Shown here: positions 7,688 to 13,764 of the stretch, piece by piece
Position numbering within the stretch: the stretch's first letter is position 1
Layout of the letters: every line of letters begins with the position of its first letter
NCBI GenBank assembly: GCA_035272265.1
Contig: DATEQV010000399.1
Span: 1 to 13,764 of the forward strand
From: Acidisphaera sp035272265
GTDB lineage: Bacteria; Pseudomonadota; Alphaproteobacteria; Acetobacterales; Acetobacteraceae
Length of the DNA: 13,764 nt
Direction: 5' to 3'
Position numbers and translations under genes: made by a program
Notes under the pieces: generated by a model
The model's input: only the letters and a program-made list of their open reading frames with translations
Databases searched by the model: none
What the model was told of the DNA's origin: nothing

Positions 7688-8721
7688 CGTGCGCCCCCGG
7701 CGCGCCGCGACGTCCAGCGGTGCCATTCGCCGATGATGCCGAGCGGCGCGCGCATCACGACCAGCAGCAGCACCAGTCCATAGATCAGCACGTCCACGCC
7801 CTGCAGGTTCAGCTTGCCCGAGGCGATGTTGGCCGCTTCGCTGACCAGGATCATCAGCGCGCCGCCGATCACCGGGCCGCCCGCGGTTCCCAATCCGCCG
7901 ATCAGCGCCGGCAACTGGATCTGGATCGCCTGGAACAGACCGAACGCGGTCGAGGGATCGATGTTGAGATAGAACTGCATATACAGCGTGCCGACGAGCG
8001 CGGTCATCGCGGCGCTCAGCATCAGCCCGAGCAGTTTCGTCCGGAACGTGTTCACGCCGCTCGCCGCGGCGGCGCCTTCGTCGTCGCGGACCGCCTGCAA
8101 CTCCAGACCGAAGCGGCTGCGCAGGATCGCGCGGGTGGCCAGGTAGTAGATCACGACCACGGCGAGCGAGAGGAACAGGAACGCCGTCGGCCCGCGCCAT
8201 TGCATCGCCCACGGCGCGTCGCCCCGGAAGGTCACCGACAACCCGGTGTCACCGCCCGTGAGGTCGACGAAATAGCGCGCCAGCTTCTCGAACGCGAGCG
8301 ACATGACCACGGTCGCCAGCGCGAAGTAGATGCCGCGCAGATGACCGGTCACGAGCCCGACGAGGAGCCCGGCCGCCGCCGCGATGGCCATGGCGGGAAA
8401 CAGGCCGAGCCAGGGCGTGAGGCCGAAGCTGTTGAACAGCAGCCCGGTCGCGTAGGCGCCGAGGCCGAAGAACAGCCCGTGCCCGAGCGAGAGCATGCCG
8501 CCGATCCCGGCGATCACGTTCCACGCCTGCCCAAGCGCGATGAACAGCAGCGTGCGCACCGCCAGTGCGACGATGTAGTTGTTGGCGAACGGCCAGAGCG
8601 GCAGCGTGGCAACGGCGGCGACGAGTGCCACCAACAGCACGGCCGGCAAGGAAACCGCGGTCCGTGTCCGGCGCGGGGATGCTCGTGCGACGCTCGCAGC
8701 CGGGGTGCTCGTGTCCTGCAT
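7684..8721 (-). CDS. livM: HAAT ABC transporter permease, LivM type
   Basis: Inner-membrane permease that pairs with the LivH-type subunit to form the translocation path. The 345-residue product has a 20-odd-residue basic, Ser/Thr-rich cytoplasmic lead, then about nine to ten hydrophobic segments. Family landmarks are WNVIAGIGGMLSLGHGLFFGLGAY near residue 70-90 (here only cited as a landmark pair, WNVIAG and LSLGHGLFFG), VTGHLRGIYFALAT, LQAVRDDEGAAAASGVN (the EAA-like ATPase-coupling loop) and GGLGTAGGPVIGG. It ends with a basic tail whose TGA overlaps the livG ATG. It starts 3 bp after livH stops, with no obvious Shine-Dalgarno sequence, so translation is probably coupled. Confidence 0.93.
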   Translation of the reverse strand: MQDTSTPAASVARASPRRTRTAVSLPAVLLVALVAAVATLPLWPFANNYIVALAVRTLLFIALGQAWNVIAGIGGMLSLGHGLFFGLGAYATGLLFNSFGLTPWLGLFPAMAIAAAAGLLVGLVTGHLRGIYFALATVVMSLAFEKLARYFVDLTGGDTGLSVTFRGDAPWAMQWRGPTAFLFLSLAVVVIYYLATRAILRSRFGLELQAVRDDEGAAAASGVNTFRTKLLGLMLSAAMTALVGTLYMQFYLNIDPSTAFGLFQAIQIQLPALIGGLGTAGGPVIGGALMILVSEAANIASGKLNLQGVDVLIYGLVLLLVVMRAPLGIIGEWHRWTSRRAGGAR

Positions 8722-8724
8722 CGG

Positions 8725-9591
8725 TCAGTGCGCCGACTGCCGGCCGAACAGGCCCTGCGGCAGGAACGCCATGATGACGAGCAGCAGGACATAGAGCGGC
8801 ACGTCCTGCAGTGCGGCGTTCCAGAACAGCGACGTCACCTGTTCGACGATGCCGCACAGGATGCCGCCGATGAAGGCGCCGCCGATGCTGCCGAGCCCGC
8901 CCAGCACCGTGGCGATCAGCGCGATCGGCATCAGCGTGGCACCCACCACCGGACTGACGGGATAGTACATCACCAGCACCGCGCCCGCGAGGCCCGCCAG
9001 ACCGGCCGAGAGCGCGAAGGCGACGATGTTGACGCGCTGCGCGTTCATGCCGACCAGCTCCGCGATCTCCGGATCGTCGGCGACCGCGCGGATCATCTGC
9101 CCCCAGCGCCACCGGCCGAGCAGCAACTCGATGCCCACGACACAGACCAGCGCTACGGCGAACGCCGCGAGCTCGGCGTAGGGGAGGAAGATCGGCCCGA
9201 TCAGCAGGAAGCGCGACCCCCAGCCGGACTGCACCGCGTGTGCGTCCGGCCCGACCAGAATCTGCGCGAGCGTCTGCAGCACCAGCGCCAGGGCGATCGC
9301 CACCAGAAGCTGCTGCAACGTCGCGCGGCCGACGAAGCGCCGGTAGATCAGCCGGTACAATCCCGCCCCCAGCGCGCCGACCAGCACCAGGGCCACCGGG
9401 ACCGCGAGCAGCGGGTCGATCCCGGCCAGCGAGAAGGCGAAGAAGCCGACATACATGCCGATCATCACCAGCTCGCCATGCGCGAAGTTGACGATGCGCA
9501 TGACCCCGAAAGCGAGGCTGAATCCCATCGCGAACAGGCCGTAGACGCCGCCCACGAGAACCCCGCTCAGCAACGCCTGGACGAGTTCCAT
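8725..9591 (-). CDS. livH: HAAT ABC transporter permease, LivH type
   Basis: Inner-membrane permease, 288 residues, about eight hydrophobic segments. The N-terminus is classic LivH: LLSGVLVGGVYGLFAMGFSL followed by GVMRIVNFAHGE. The cytoplasmic coupling loop IRAVADDPEIAELVGMN and the downstream GGLGSIGGAFIGG segment are also present. A GGGAA lies 6 bp before the ATG. It sits 22 bp after the DUF35 gene and 3 bp before livM, so the transporter genes continue the same transcript as the CoA-thioester enzymes, suggesting that the importer supplies the substrate those enzymes degrade. Confidence 0.93.
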   Translation of the reverse strand: MELVQALLSGVLVGGVYGLFAMGFSLAFGVMRIVNFAHGELVMIGMYVGFFAFSLAGIDPLLAVPVALVLVGALGAGLYRLIYRRFVGRATLQQLLVAIALALVLQTLAQILVGPDAHAVQSGWGSRFLLIGPIFLPYAELAAFAVALVCVVGIELLLGRWRWGQMIRAVADDPEIAELVGMNAQRVNIVAFALSAGLAGLAGAVLVMYYPVSPVVGATLMPIALIATVLGGLGSIGGAFIGGILCGIVEQVTSLFWNAALQDVPLYVLLLVIMAFLPQGLFGRQSAH

Positions 9592-9613
9592 GCTGCGTTC
9601 CCGGCGATGATGA

Positions 9614-10066
9614 TCAGGCGATCTCGTACCAGAAGTCGAGCACGTCGCCGGTCCGCTTCTCGGCGAACCTGGTGACCACGCGGGTGCCGATCTTCAGCTT
9701 CTCGGCGGCCTTCGCCGGGTCCTTCAGATCGACCCCCTTGAAGAAGCCGCCGAGCGCGGTGTCGGCGCCGTCGAGCAGCACGTAGCCGAACGCGTAAGGC
9801 GGCTCGGGCAGGTTCTGGAACTGCTCGTAGACGATGGAAAACGTCTCGATGCGTCCGCCCGGGCCGACCTCGACCCACTCGGTCGTCGGCTGCAGGGTCT
9901 GGTCGGAGAACGAGCGCGGCGGCACCAGCACGCGGCCGGTCTTGGCGCAGCGTCGGCCGAAGATCTTCGCGTTGTCGCGGATCTGCACGTAGAACCAGCT
10001 CGCCGTCTCACCCAGCGCATGGGTGTATGTGATGTTCCAGGTTTCCTGCCGCTTCATCAGTTCCAT
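9614..10066 (-). CDS. DUF35 OB-fold, thiolase-associated protein with degenerate zinc ribbon
   Basis: Proteins of this family (rubredoxin-like zinc ribbon plus OB fold, DUF35) bind thiolases, HMG-CoA synthases or thiolase-like aldolases and help position the CoA substrate. The 150-residue product has an N-terminal helix (ALGETASWFYVQIRDNAKI), the zinc-ribbon position at 37-57 and the OB domain (GGRIETFSIVYEQ, YAFGYVLLDGAD, LKIGTRVVTRFAE). The ribbon normally carries CxxC twice around a PPR segment. Here Cys40 and PPR (49-51) remain, but the other cysteine positions appear to be Thr43, Ser54 and Thr57, so zinc binding is doubtful. It starts 12 bp after the stop of the adjacent thiolase-like gene, with GGGAG 7 bp before the ATG. 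An in-frame ATG three codons later is an alternative start. Gene order strongly suggests a complex with the two preceding proteins. Confidence 0.85.
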   Translation of the reverse strand: MELMKRQETWNITYTHALGETASWFYVQIRDNAKIFGRRCAKTGRVLVPPRSFSDQTLQPTTEWVEVGPGGRIETFSIVYEQFQNLPEPPYAFGYVLLDGADTALGGFFKGVDLKDPAKAAEKLKIGTRVVTRFAEKRTGDVLDFWYEIA

Positions 10067-10078
10067 CGTCCGTCTCCC

Positions 10079-11257
10079 TTACGCCTCGATGACTATTGCG
10101 CCGAAGAATTGGTGATCGCCGCCATTGCCGCTGGCGATCCCGACGCGAGCGCCCTTGGCCTGGTGCTCGCCGGCTCGTCCCCACACCTGCAGCGCCACCT
10201 CGGCCGCGCGGATCATCGCGGTCACGGCGATCGCGTTCGTGCAGAGTGTGCCGCCTGACGGATTGACGGGAATCCTGCCGCCCAGTTCGAACTGACCTTC
10301 CCGCAGCAGCTTCACCGACTCGCCGCGCTTGCAGAACTCGGCCGCGTCGATCGCGTGGAATTCCGTGTTGCTGAACGGCGAATACAGCTCGGCGACATGC
10401 ACCTGCTTGGCCGGATCGGTGATGCCCGCCATCTTGTACGCGCGTTGGCACGCGCGGCCGAGCGCGAACGCGTCGGCGTGGTCGGCCTCCGGCTCCTTGC
10501 CCATGCGGTCGCCCAGCCAGTACGACTCCGAGCAATGCGCGAGCCCGGTGATCCAGACCGCCTCCAGCTTGCGCTCCTTGATGTACTTCTCGGACGCCAG
10601 CACCATCGCGCCTCCGCCGCTCGACTGCGGGCAGCAATCCAGCAGCTTCACCGGCCACGCGATGTAGCGGGACGCCATCACGTCCTCGACGGTGACGATC
10701 TTGCGCAGATGCGCGTTGGGATTGCGCGCCGCCTGGCGACGGTTCTTCACCGTCACCAGCGCCATATCCTCCTCGGTCATGCCGTAGTGCTGCATGTAGC
10801 GCACCGCCGACATGCCGAGCATGTTGATGGTGCCGAGCGGCAACTGCCGCTCGTATGTCGGGTCCCAGATCTTGTTCAGCACCGTCTGGGAATCGCCGCA
10901 CTCGCCGACCTTGTCCGCGCCTGCCGTCAGCACGACGTCGCAGGCGCCGGACGCAACGTGGTAGTACGCCGCGGCCACGCTCGATATCCCGGTCGCACCG
11001 CCGGTGTTGATCCGCAGGAACCGCTTGTTGCGCGCGCCCACCGCATCCACGCCCGACCGTTCGGCATTGCCGATGCCGACCATCGCGTCCGGCGACAGCG
11101 AGTAGACGACGGCCTGCATGTCGTCGAGGTCCAGCTTGGCGTCGTTGAGCGCCAGCACGACGGCCTCGCGGACGAGGTCCGGGTAGCTGGCATCGTCGCG
11201 GCGCGCGGTGAACTTCGACTGCCCGATGCCGATTATGCCGACCCGCTCGGTGCTCAT
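10079..11257 (-). CDS. Thiolase-like (SCP-x family) protein lacking classical catalytic residues, copy 1
   Basis: The 392-residue product has the thiolase fold of the SCP-x/lipid-transfer group: MSTERVGIIGIGQSKF at the N-terminus, the GATGISSVAAAYYHVASG helix region (87-104), DVVLTAGADKVGE, the GGGAMVLASE strand (214-223) and the C-terminal PVNPSGG (330-336) with GRAGEHQAKGARVGIASGNGG. By motif alignment the nucleophile Cys is Gly87, the His of the usual ELHD/NEAF motif is Tyr292 (ELYSPF), and the His of GHPxG is Asn341. Classical thiolysis is therefore unlikely. Retro-aldol cleavage, as in the DUF35-partnered Ltp2 group where tyrosines took over, is one possibility; a structural role is another. 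AGGGAG lies 7 bp before the ATG, which overlaps the previous gene's stop by 4 bp. Automated annotation would call it acetyl-CoA acetyltransferase; I would not. Confidence 0.85.
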   Translation of the reverse strand: MSTERVGIIGIGQSKFTARRDDASYPDLVREAVVLALNDAKLDLDDMQAVVYSLSPDAMVGIGNAERSGVDAVGARNKRFLRINTGGATGISSVAAAYYHVASGACDVVLTAGADKVGECGDSQTVLNKIWDPTYERQLPLGTINMLGMSAVRYMQHYGMTEEDMALVTVKNRRQAARNPNAHLRKIVTVEDVMASRYIAWPVKLLDCCPQSSGGGAMVLASEKYIKERKLEAVWITGLAHCSESYWLGDRMGKEPEADHADAFALGRACQRAYKMAGITDPAKQVHVAELYSPFSNTEFHAIDAAEFCKRGESVKLLREGQFELGGRIPVNPSGGTLCTNAIAVTAMIRAAEVALQVWGRAGEHQAKGARVGIASGNGGDHQFFGAIVIEA

Positions 11258-12399
11258 GCCCGTGCTCCCTGCTCGCGGCCGAACACGACGGCGGCCTGAT
11301 ACTGCATCGCGAACCCGCTGCCGGCATGCGCCAGCCCGGTCTTCGCGCCTTTGTGCTGGTGCGCGCCGGCATGGCCGCGCACCTGGTTGGCGATCTCGGC
11401 CAGGCGGATCAGGCCGGTGCAGAACACCGGATTGAACGTCTGCACGCCGCCCGACAGGTTGACCGGCAAGCGTCCGTCGCGCGCGAACGTGCCGTCGCCG
11501 ACGCGCGCCGCCCAGTCCTTGCGCCCGCACAGACCCAGCGCCTCGTAGGCGAGCAGCTCGCTGTAGCCGGTCGCGTCGGTGATCTCGGCGACGTCGAACT
11601 GTGCCACGGGATCGGTGATGCCCGCCTCGCCGTAAGCCTGCTGCGCGGCCGCCTCCAACGCTGGCGCGGTGCCGAGATCGCGGTCGCCGAGGAAGCTCGC
11701 CTCGGTCGCCCATCCCATGCCGCGCAGCCACGCCACGTCGCGATGTCCGCGCTCGGCGATGAAATCCGGCGACGCAAGGATCATCGCCACACAGCCGGTG
11801 ACCGGCAGCGTCGTCGCTCCGGCCTCCAGCGGCCAGCGTGCCGGTCCCGGCTGCGGACGCAGCGGCGGATCAGGATAGGCGAATGTGCCGTGACGGCGGT
11901 TCTTCGCGGCGACTCTCGCGGCCACATCGCGCACGCCAGGCACCGTGTGCTGCAGAGCCGCCGCCTGCAGCGCGTGCGCCGACAGCTCATCGAGCGGCAG
12001 CCGGCGATGGAAATACGGGTCGGCGCCAAGCCGCTCCGCCTCCGGGATCGACGAGGCCTCGGTCGGGCTCCATGCGACCACGAGTTGGGTGCGGAACTGG
12101 GCGGTGGCGACGCGCAGCGCGCCGAGGATGAACGCGTGCTCGGACCCCGACGGCGTGGAGAGGATGTCGCGATCGACACCGCCGACGGGGCCGGACGACA
12201 TCATCACCGAGATCGCCCGGCCGTCGAGCTGGTCGTTGCAGGCGACAACGATGCCGTCGATGTCCTCGATGGTGATCCCGGCATCCGCCAGCGCCTGCTG
12301 GGTGGTGTCGTACTGCACCTCCTCCAGCGACCGGTCCTGCCCCGTGATGGCGGGCCGGATCGCGCAGCCGATCACGCCCGGTTGGACTTTGTATGGCAT
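11254..12399 (-). CDS. Thiolase-like (SCP-x family) protein lacking classical catalytic residues, copy 2
   Basis: The 381-residue thiolase-fold protein is homologous to, but clearly diverged from, its downstream neighbour. Landmarks: GVIGCAIRPAITGQ (8-21), DALADAGITIEDIDGIV-like segment around 35-51, TPSGSEHAFILGALRVA (82-98), PVTGCVAMILAS (199-210), AEITDATGYSELLAYEALGL (271-290) and LPVNLSGG (311-318) with AGAHQHKGAKTG. The nucleophile position is Thr82, the first His position is Thr274 and the GHP motif reads FNP (322-324), so the classical catalytic triad is absent here too. The two adjacent copies probably form a heteromer with the DUF35 protein. GAGGGAG lies about 6 bp before the ATG. 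The stop overlaps the next start (ATGA). It lies 23 bp after the racemase-like gene. Confidence 0.82.
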   Translation of the reverse strand: MPYKVQPGVIGCAIRPAITGQDRSLEEVQYDTTQQALADAGITIEDIDGIVVACNDQLDGRAISVMMSSGPVGGVDRDILSTPSGSEHAFILGALRVATAQFRTQLVVAWSPTEASSIPEAERLGADPYFHRRLPLDELSAHALQAAALQHTVPGVRDVAARVAAKNRRHGTFAYPDPPLRPQPGPARWPLEAGATTLPVTGCVAMILASPDFIAERGHRDVAWLRGMGWATEASFLGDRDLGTAPALEAAAQQAYGEAGITDPVAQFDVAEITDATGYSELLAYEALGLCGRKDWAARVGDGTFARDGRLPVNLSGGVQTFNPVFCTGLIRLAEIANQVRGHAGAHQHKGAKTGLAHAGSGFAMQYQAAVVFGREQGARA

Positions 12400-12422
12400 C
12401 GCCTACTCCCTCGTCGTCTCGA

Positions 12423-13496
12423 TCATCGGAAATCCGCCCGCACGGCCGGCGACTCGCCATCGACGAGCGCCGGAAACAGCGCCTGCAGCCCGCCATGCGG
12501 CCCGGGCCGCACCACGCCGCGCGCCCGGTGATGCGGCGTCTGCACCGCCTCGCCCAGGTCGAGCACCGGCGTGAGGCAGCAATCCGCTTCGGCAAACCGG
12601 CGTTCGCACTCGCCGACCGTCAGCGTCGCGAAGAACGTCGTCAGCTCGGCGATCAGCGCGTGCTGCGGAATCGGCTCGGCCTGGCGGTTGATCCAGTCGG
12701 GACGGCGAGCGGCTTCGCAGAAGCTGCGCCAGAACTTCTCCTCGACGGCGCCGAGCGCGACATGCCGGCCATCGGCGGTGCCGTACACCCGGTAGTAGGC
12801 GGCGCCGCCGTTCAGATACGTGCCCTCCGGCTGCGGCACGCGGCCGGTCGCGCCGAGTGCGGCGATCTCGAACAGCTGCAACGGCATCGCCACGTCGCCG
12901 ATCGCGAGATCGATGTGGCAGCCGAGCCCGTCCTGCCGCCGCCCATGCACCGCACCGAGGATGGCGATGGCGGCGAACAGCGAACTCGTCATGTCGGCGA
13001 AGGGTGGGTCGAAGGCGCGCGGCGGCACGCCGTTGCGATGCAACACACCGGCGAGCGCGAGATAGTTGTTGTCGTGCCCCGCCGCCTGCGCGAGCGGACC
13101 CGCCGCGCCGTAGCCGCTGATGGAGCAGAAGATCAGACCCGGGTTGCGGGCATGCAGCGTCTCGTAGCCGAGGCCGAGCCGTTCCATGACGCCCGGCCGG
13201 AAGCCTTCGATCAGCACATCCGCGGTGTCCAGCAGATCGAGGAACACCGCGCGGCCGTCCGGGCTCTTCAGGTCGATGTGGCGCACCGTCTTGCCGGCAT
13301 TCAGTGCGGCATGGAACAGCGGCTTGCCCGCCGCATCGCGCGGTCCCAGCAGGCGCATTCCGTCGCCCTGCGGCGGCTCGACCTTCACCACGTCCGCGCC
13401 CATGTCGGACAGCAGCAGGCTGGCGAGCGGCCCCGGAAGGTAGGCAGACACGTCGACCACGCGCAGGCCGTCCAGGAAGCTGTTGAGCCGCGACAC
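12423..13496 (-). CDS. Family III CoA-transferase fold protein, alpha-methylacyl-CoA racemase-like
   Basis: CaiB/BaiF family proteins move CoA between acids or epimerise 2-methylacyl-CoA. The 357-residue product opens with LRVVDVSAYLPGPLASLLLSD and GADVVKVEPPQGD (CoA-binding region). It then shows the AMACR-type GHDNNYLALAGVLH, with candidate catalytic His141, followed by FADMTSSLF with Asp168. Downstream, YLNGGAAYYRVYGTADGRHVALGAVEEKF also matches the racemase branch better than formyl-CoA transferase, as does the short length; I quote these as landmarks only (YLNGGA, YGTADGRHVALGA). The start is a GTG only 2 bp after the stop of the cyclase remnant, without a Shine-Dalgarno sequence, implying that it was coupled to the now-interrupted gene. 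A CoA-transferase activity remains possible. Racemisation would fit breakdown of a methyl-branched acyl-CoA. Confidence 0.88.
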   Translation of the reverse strand: MSRLNSFLDGLRVVDVSAYLPGPLASLLLSDMGADVVKVEPPQGDGMRLLGPRDAAGKPLFHAALNAGKTVRHIDLKSPDGRAVFLDLLDTADVLIEGFRPGVMERLGLGYETLHARNPGLIFCSISGYGAAGPLAQAAGHDNNYLALAGVLHRNGVPPRAFDPPFADMTSSLFAAIAILGAVHGRRQDGLGCHIDLAIGDVAMPLQLFEIAALGATGRVPQPEGTYLNGGAAYYRVYGTADGRHVALGAVEEKFWRSFCEAARRPDWINRQAEPIPQHALIAELTTFFATLTVGECERRFAEADCCLTPVLDLGEAVQTPHHRARGVVRPGPHGGLQALFPALVDGESPAVRADFR

Positions 13497-13498
13497 GA

Positions 13499-13624
13499 CT
13501 ACAGCACCGCGATCGGGGCGAGCGGGCTGCCGGTGCCGCCGACGAACGGCAGCGGCGCGGCGACGAACAGGAACGTGCCGCGGCCATGTCCCGCCAGCGG
13601 CTCAAGCACCAGCCCTTCCATCAA
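13499..13624 (-). pseudogene. 3' remnant of a cyclase-family (metal-dependent hydrolase) gene, cut by an insertion sequence
   Basis: An open frame on the minus strand encodes a 40-residue C-terminal piece from an ATG at 13621, preceded by one further codon (TTG). It reads MEGLVLEPLAGHGRGTFLFV (13621-13562) and then AAPLPFVGGTGSPLAPIAVL to the stop at 13499-13501. The GTFLFVAAPL and GGTGSP-x-x-x-IA ending resembles the C-terminus of cyclase/kynurenine-formamidase-like proteins (pfam Cyclase), usually about 250-300 residues. The frame meets a TAG at 13625-13627, exactly where the sequence turns into the adjacent insertion element. The rest of the gene should lie beyond the element, outside this window. 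High GC and coupling to the following GTG start (2 bp) mark it as an original operon member. It is probably non-functional unless the missing part is regained. Confidence 0.7.
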
Positions 13625-13764
13625 CTAGGGGATTCGCACTTCTCATTGCAGCATCGTCCCGGATTGACCGAGTTGGCGACCACGATGGATTGCGTCGAAC
13701 TGTTCCATGCCACGTCGCATGGTGATGGGACCAGGGGGTTTATAGTAGCAGTTCCATCCTCCCA
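13625..13764 (-). mobile_element. One end of an insertion sequence (continues past the window)
   Basis: From about 13625 the composition drops: 74 of 134 bases from 13631 on are G or C (55%), against about 72% in the operon line I counted. The segment encodes the end of a probable transposase and terminates a cyclase gene abruptly. The terminal inverted repeat probably begins at 13625 or 13628 and reads inward CTAGGGGATTCGCACTTCTC. The CTAG could belong to the element or to a target duplication; only the other end, outside the window, can settle this. Confidence 0.6.
13643..13764 (-). CDS. Transposase C-terminus, probably IS4-like (5' end outside window)
   Basis: The minus-strand frame is open to the window edge and gives 40 residues before the TGA at 13643-13645: GGWNCYYKPPGPITMRRG, then MEQFDAIHRGRQ and a short tail. 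A GGW/GGY-x-x-Y-x-x-PPG-x-x-x-x-x-RG-x-x-x-x-x-x-I-x-x-G pattern is how many IS4-family DDE transposases end, after the catalytic E and K residues. The catalytic core itself is outside the window, so the family assignment rests on this tail and is tentative. The stop is only 15-18 bp from the element boundary, as is common in compact insertion sequences. Base composition is lower in GC than the flanking operon, consistent with transfer. Confidence 0.55.
   Translation of the reverse strand, partial: GGWNCYYKPPGPITMRRGMEQFDAIHRGRQLGQSGTMLQ

Noticed and set aside
7669..9675. A 668-codon plus-strand open frame opposite the permease genes
   Set aside because: It is antisense to livM, livH and the end of DUF35, which all have clear family motifs. 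Its Arg/His/Gln/Asp-rich sequence resembles no protein family.
10079..12399. Thiolase-like genes as a recent duplication
   Set aside because: The two products share only family landmarks and differ at most positions and at the active-site substitutions. They look like ancient paralogues forming a heteromer, not a new tandem copy.
13739..13744. TATAAA on the minus strand within the insertion sequence, as an outward promoter driving the operon
   Set aside because: It lies inside the transposase coding frame, and any -35 element would fall at or beyond the window edge, so there is nothing to support it.

Overview
The window is very GC-rich: one coding line I counted, 12901-12960, is 72% GC, and long open shadow frames run opposite almost every gene. 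Gene content and style (pyruvate carboxylase, succinylase-type dapD/dapE, a Liv-type ABC operon, CoA-thioester enzymes) fit a free-living alphaproteobacterium, perhaps Rhodospirillales-like. That placement is inference from gene content only; there is no rRNA or other marker here.

Left block, plus strand, 1-4981. It opens inside pyruvate carboxylase, of which the C-terminal half is present. A 108-bp spacer follows, then dapD and dapE, which overlap by 4 bp because dapE starts at a TTG. Two small, mutually related multi-pass membrane proteins of unknown function come next; the first begins at a GTG inside the dapE stop. Pyruvate carboxylase makes oxaloacetate, the precursor of aspartate, and DapD and DapE carry aspartate-derived carbon towards diaminopimelate and lysine.

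Right block, minus strand, 13624-5000. Reading in its own direction it is one tightly packed operon: the 3' remnant of a cyclase-family gene, an alpha-methylacyl-CoA racemase-like family III CoA-transferase homologue, two SCP-x/thiolase-like proteins, a DUF35 OB-fold protein, then a complete branched-chain-amino-acid-type (HAAT) importer (two permeases, two ATPases, one periplasmic binding protein). Neighbours overlap by 4 bp or lie within about 35 bp. The likely theme is uptake of an organic acid or related compound and its breakdown as CoA thioesters. Both thiolase-like proteins lack the usual Cys and His catalytic residues, and the DUF35 protein keeps only one of the expected zinc-ribbon cysteines. 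The complex may therefore catalyse something other than classical thiolysis, for example a retro-aldol step as in Ltp2-ChsH2. The substrate cannot be read from the sequence.

Right edge, 13625-13764. Composition falls to about 55% GC. The minus strand encodes the C-terminal 40 residues of what looks like an IS4-like transposase, whose stop lies only 15-18 bp from the junction with the cyclase remnant. An insertion sequence therefore appears to have cut the cyclase gene and now sits upstream of the whole catabolic/transport operon. The two blocks converge at about 4982-4999. There is no gene-free stretch longer than 300 bp, and I found no RNA gene or CRISPR array.
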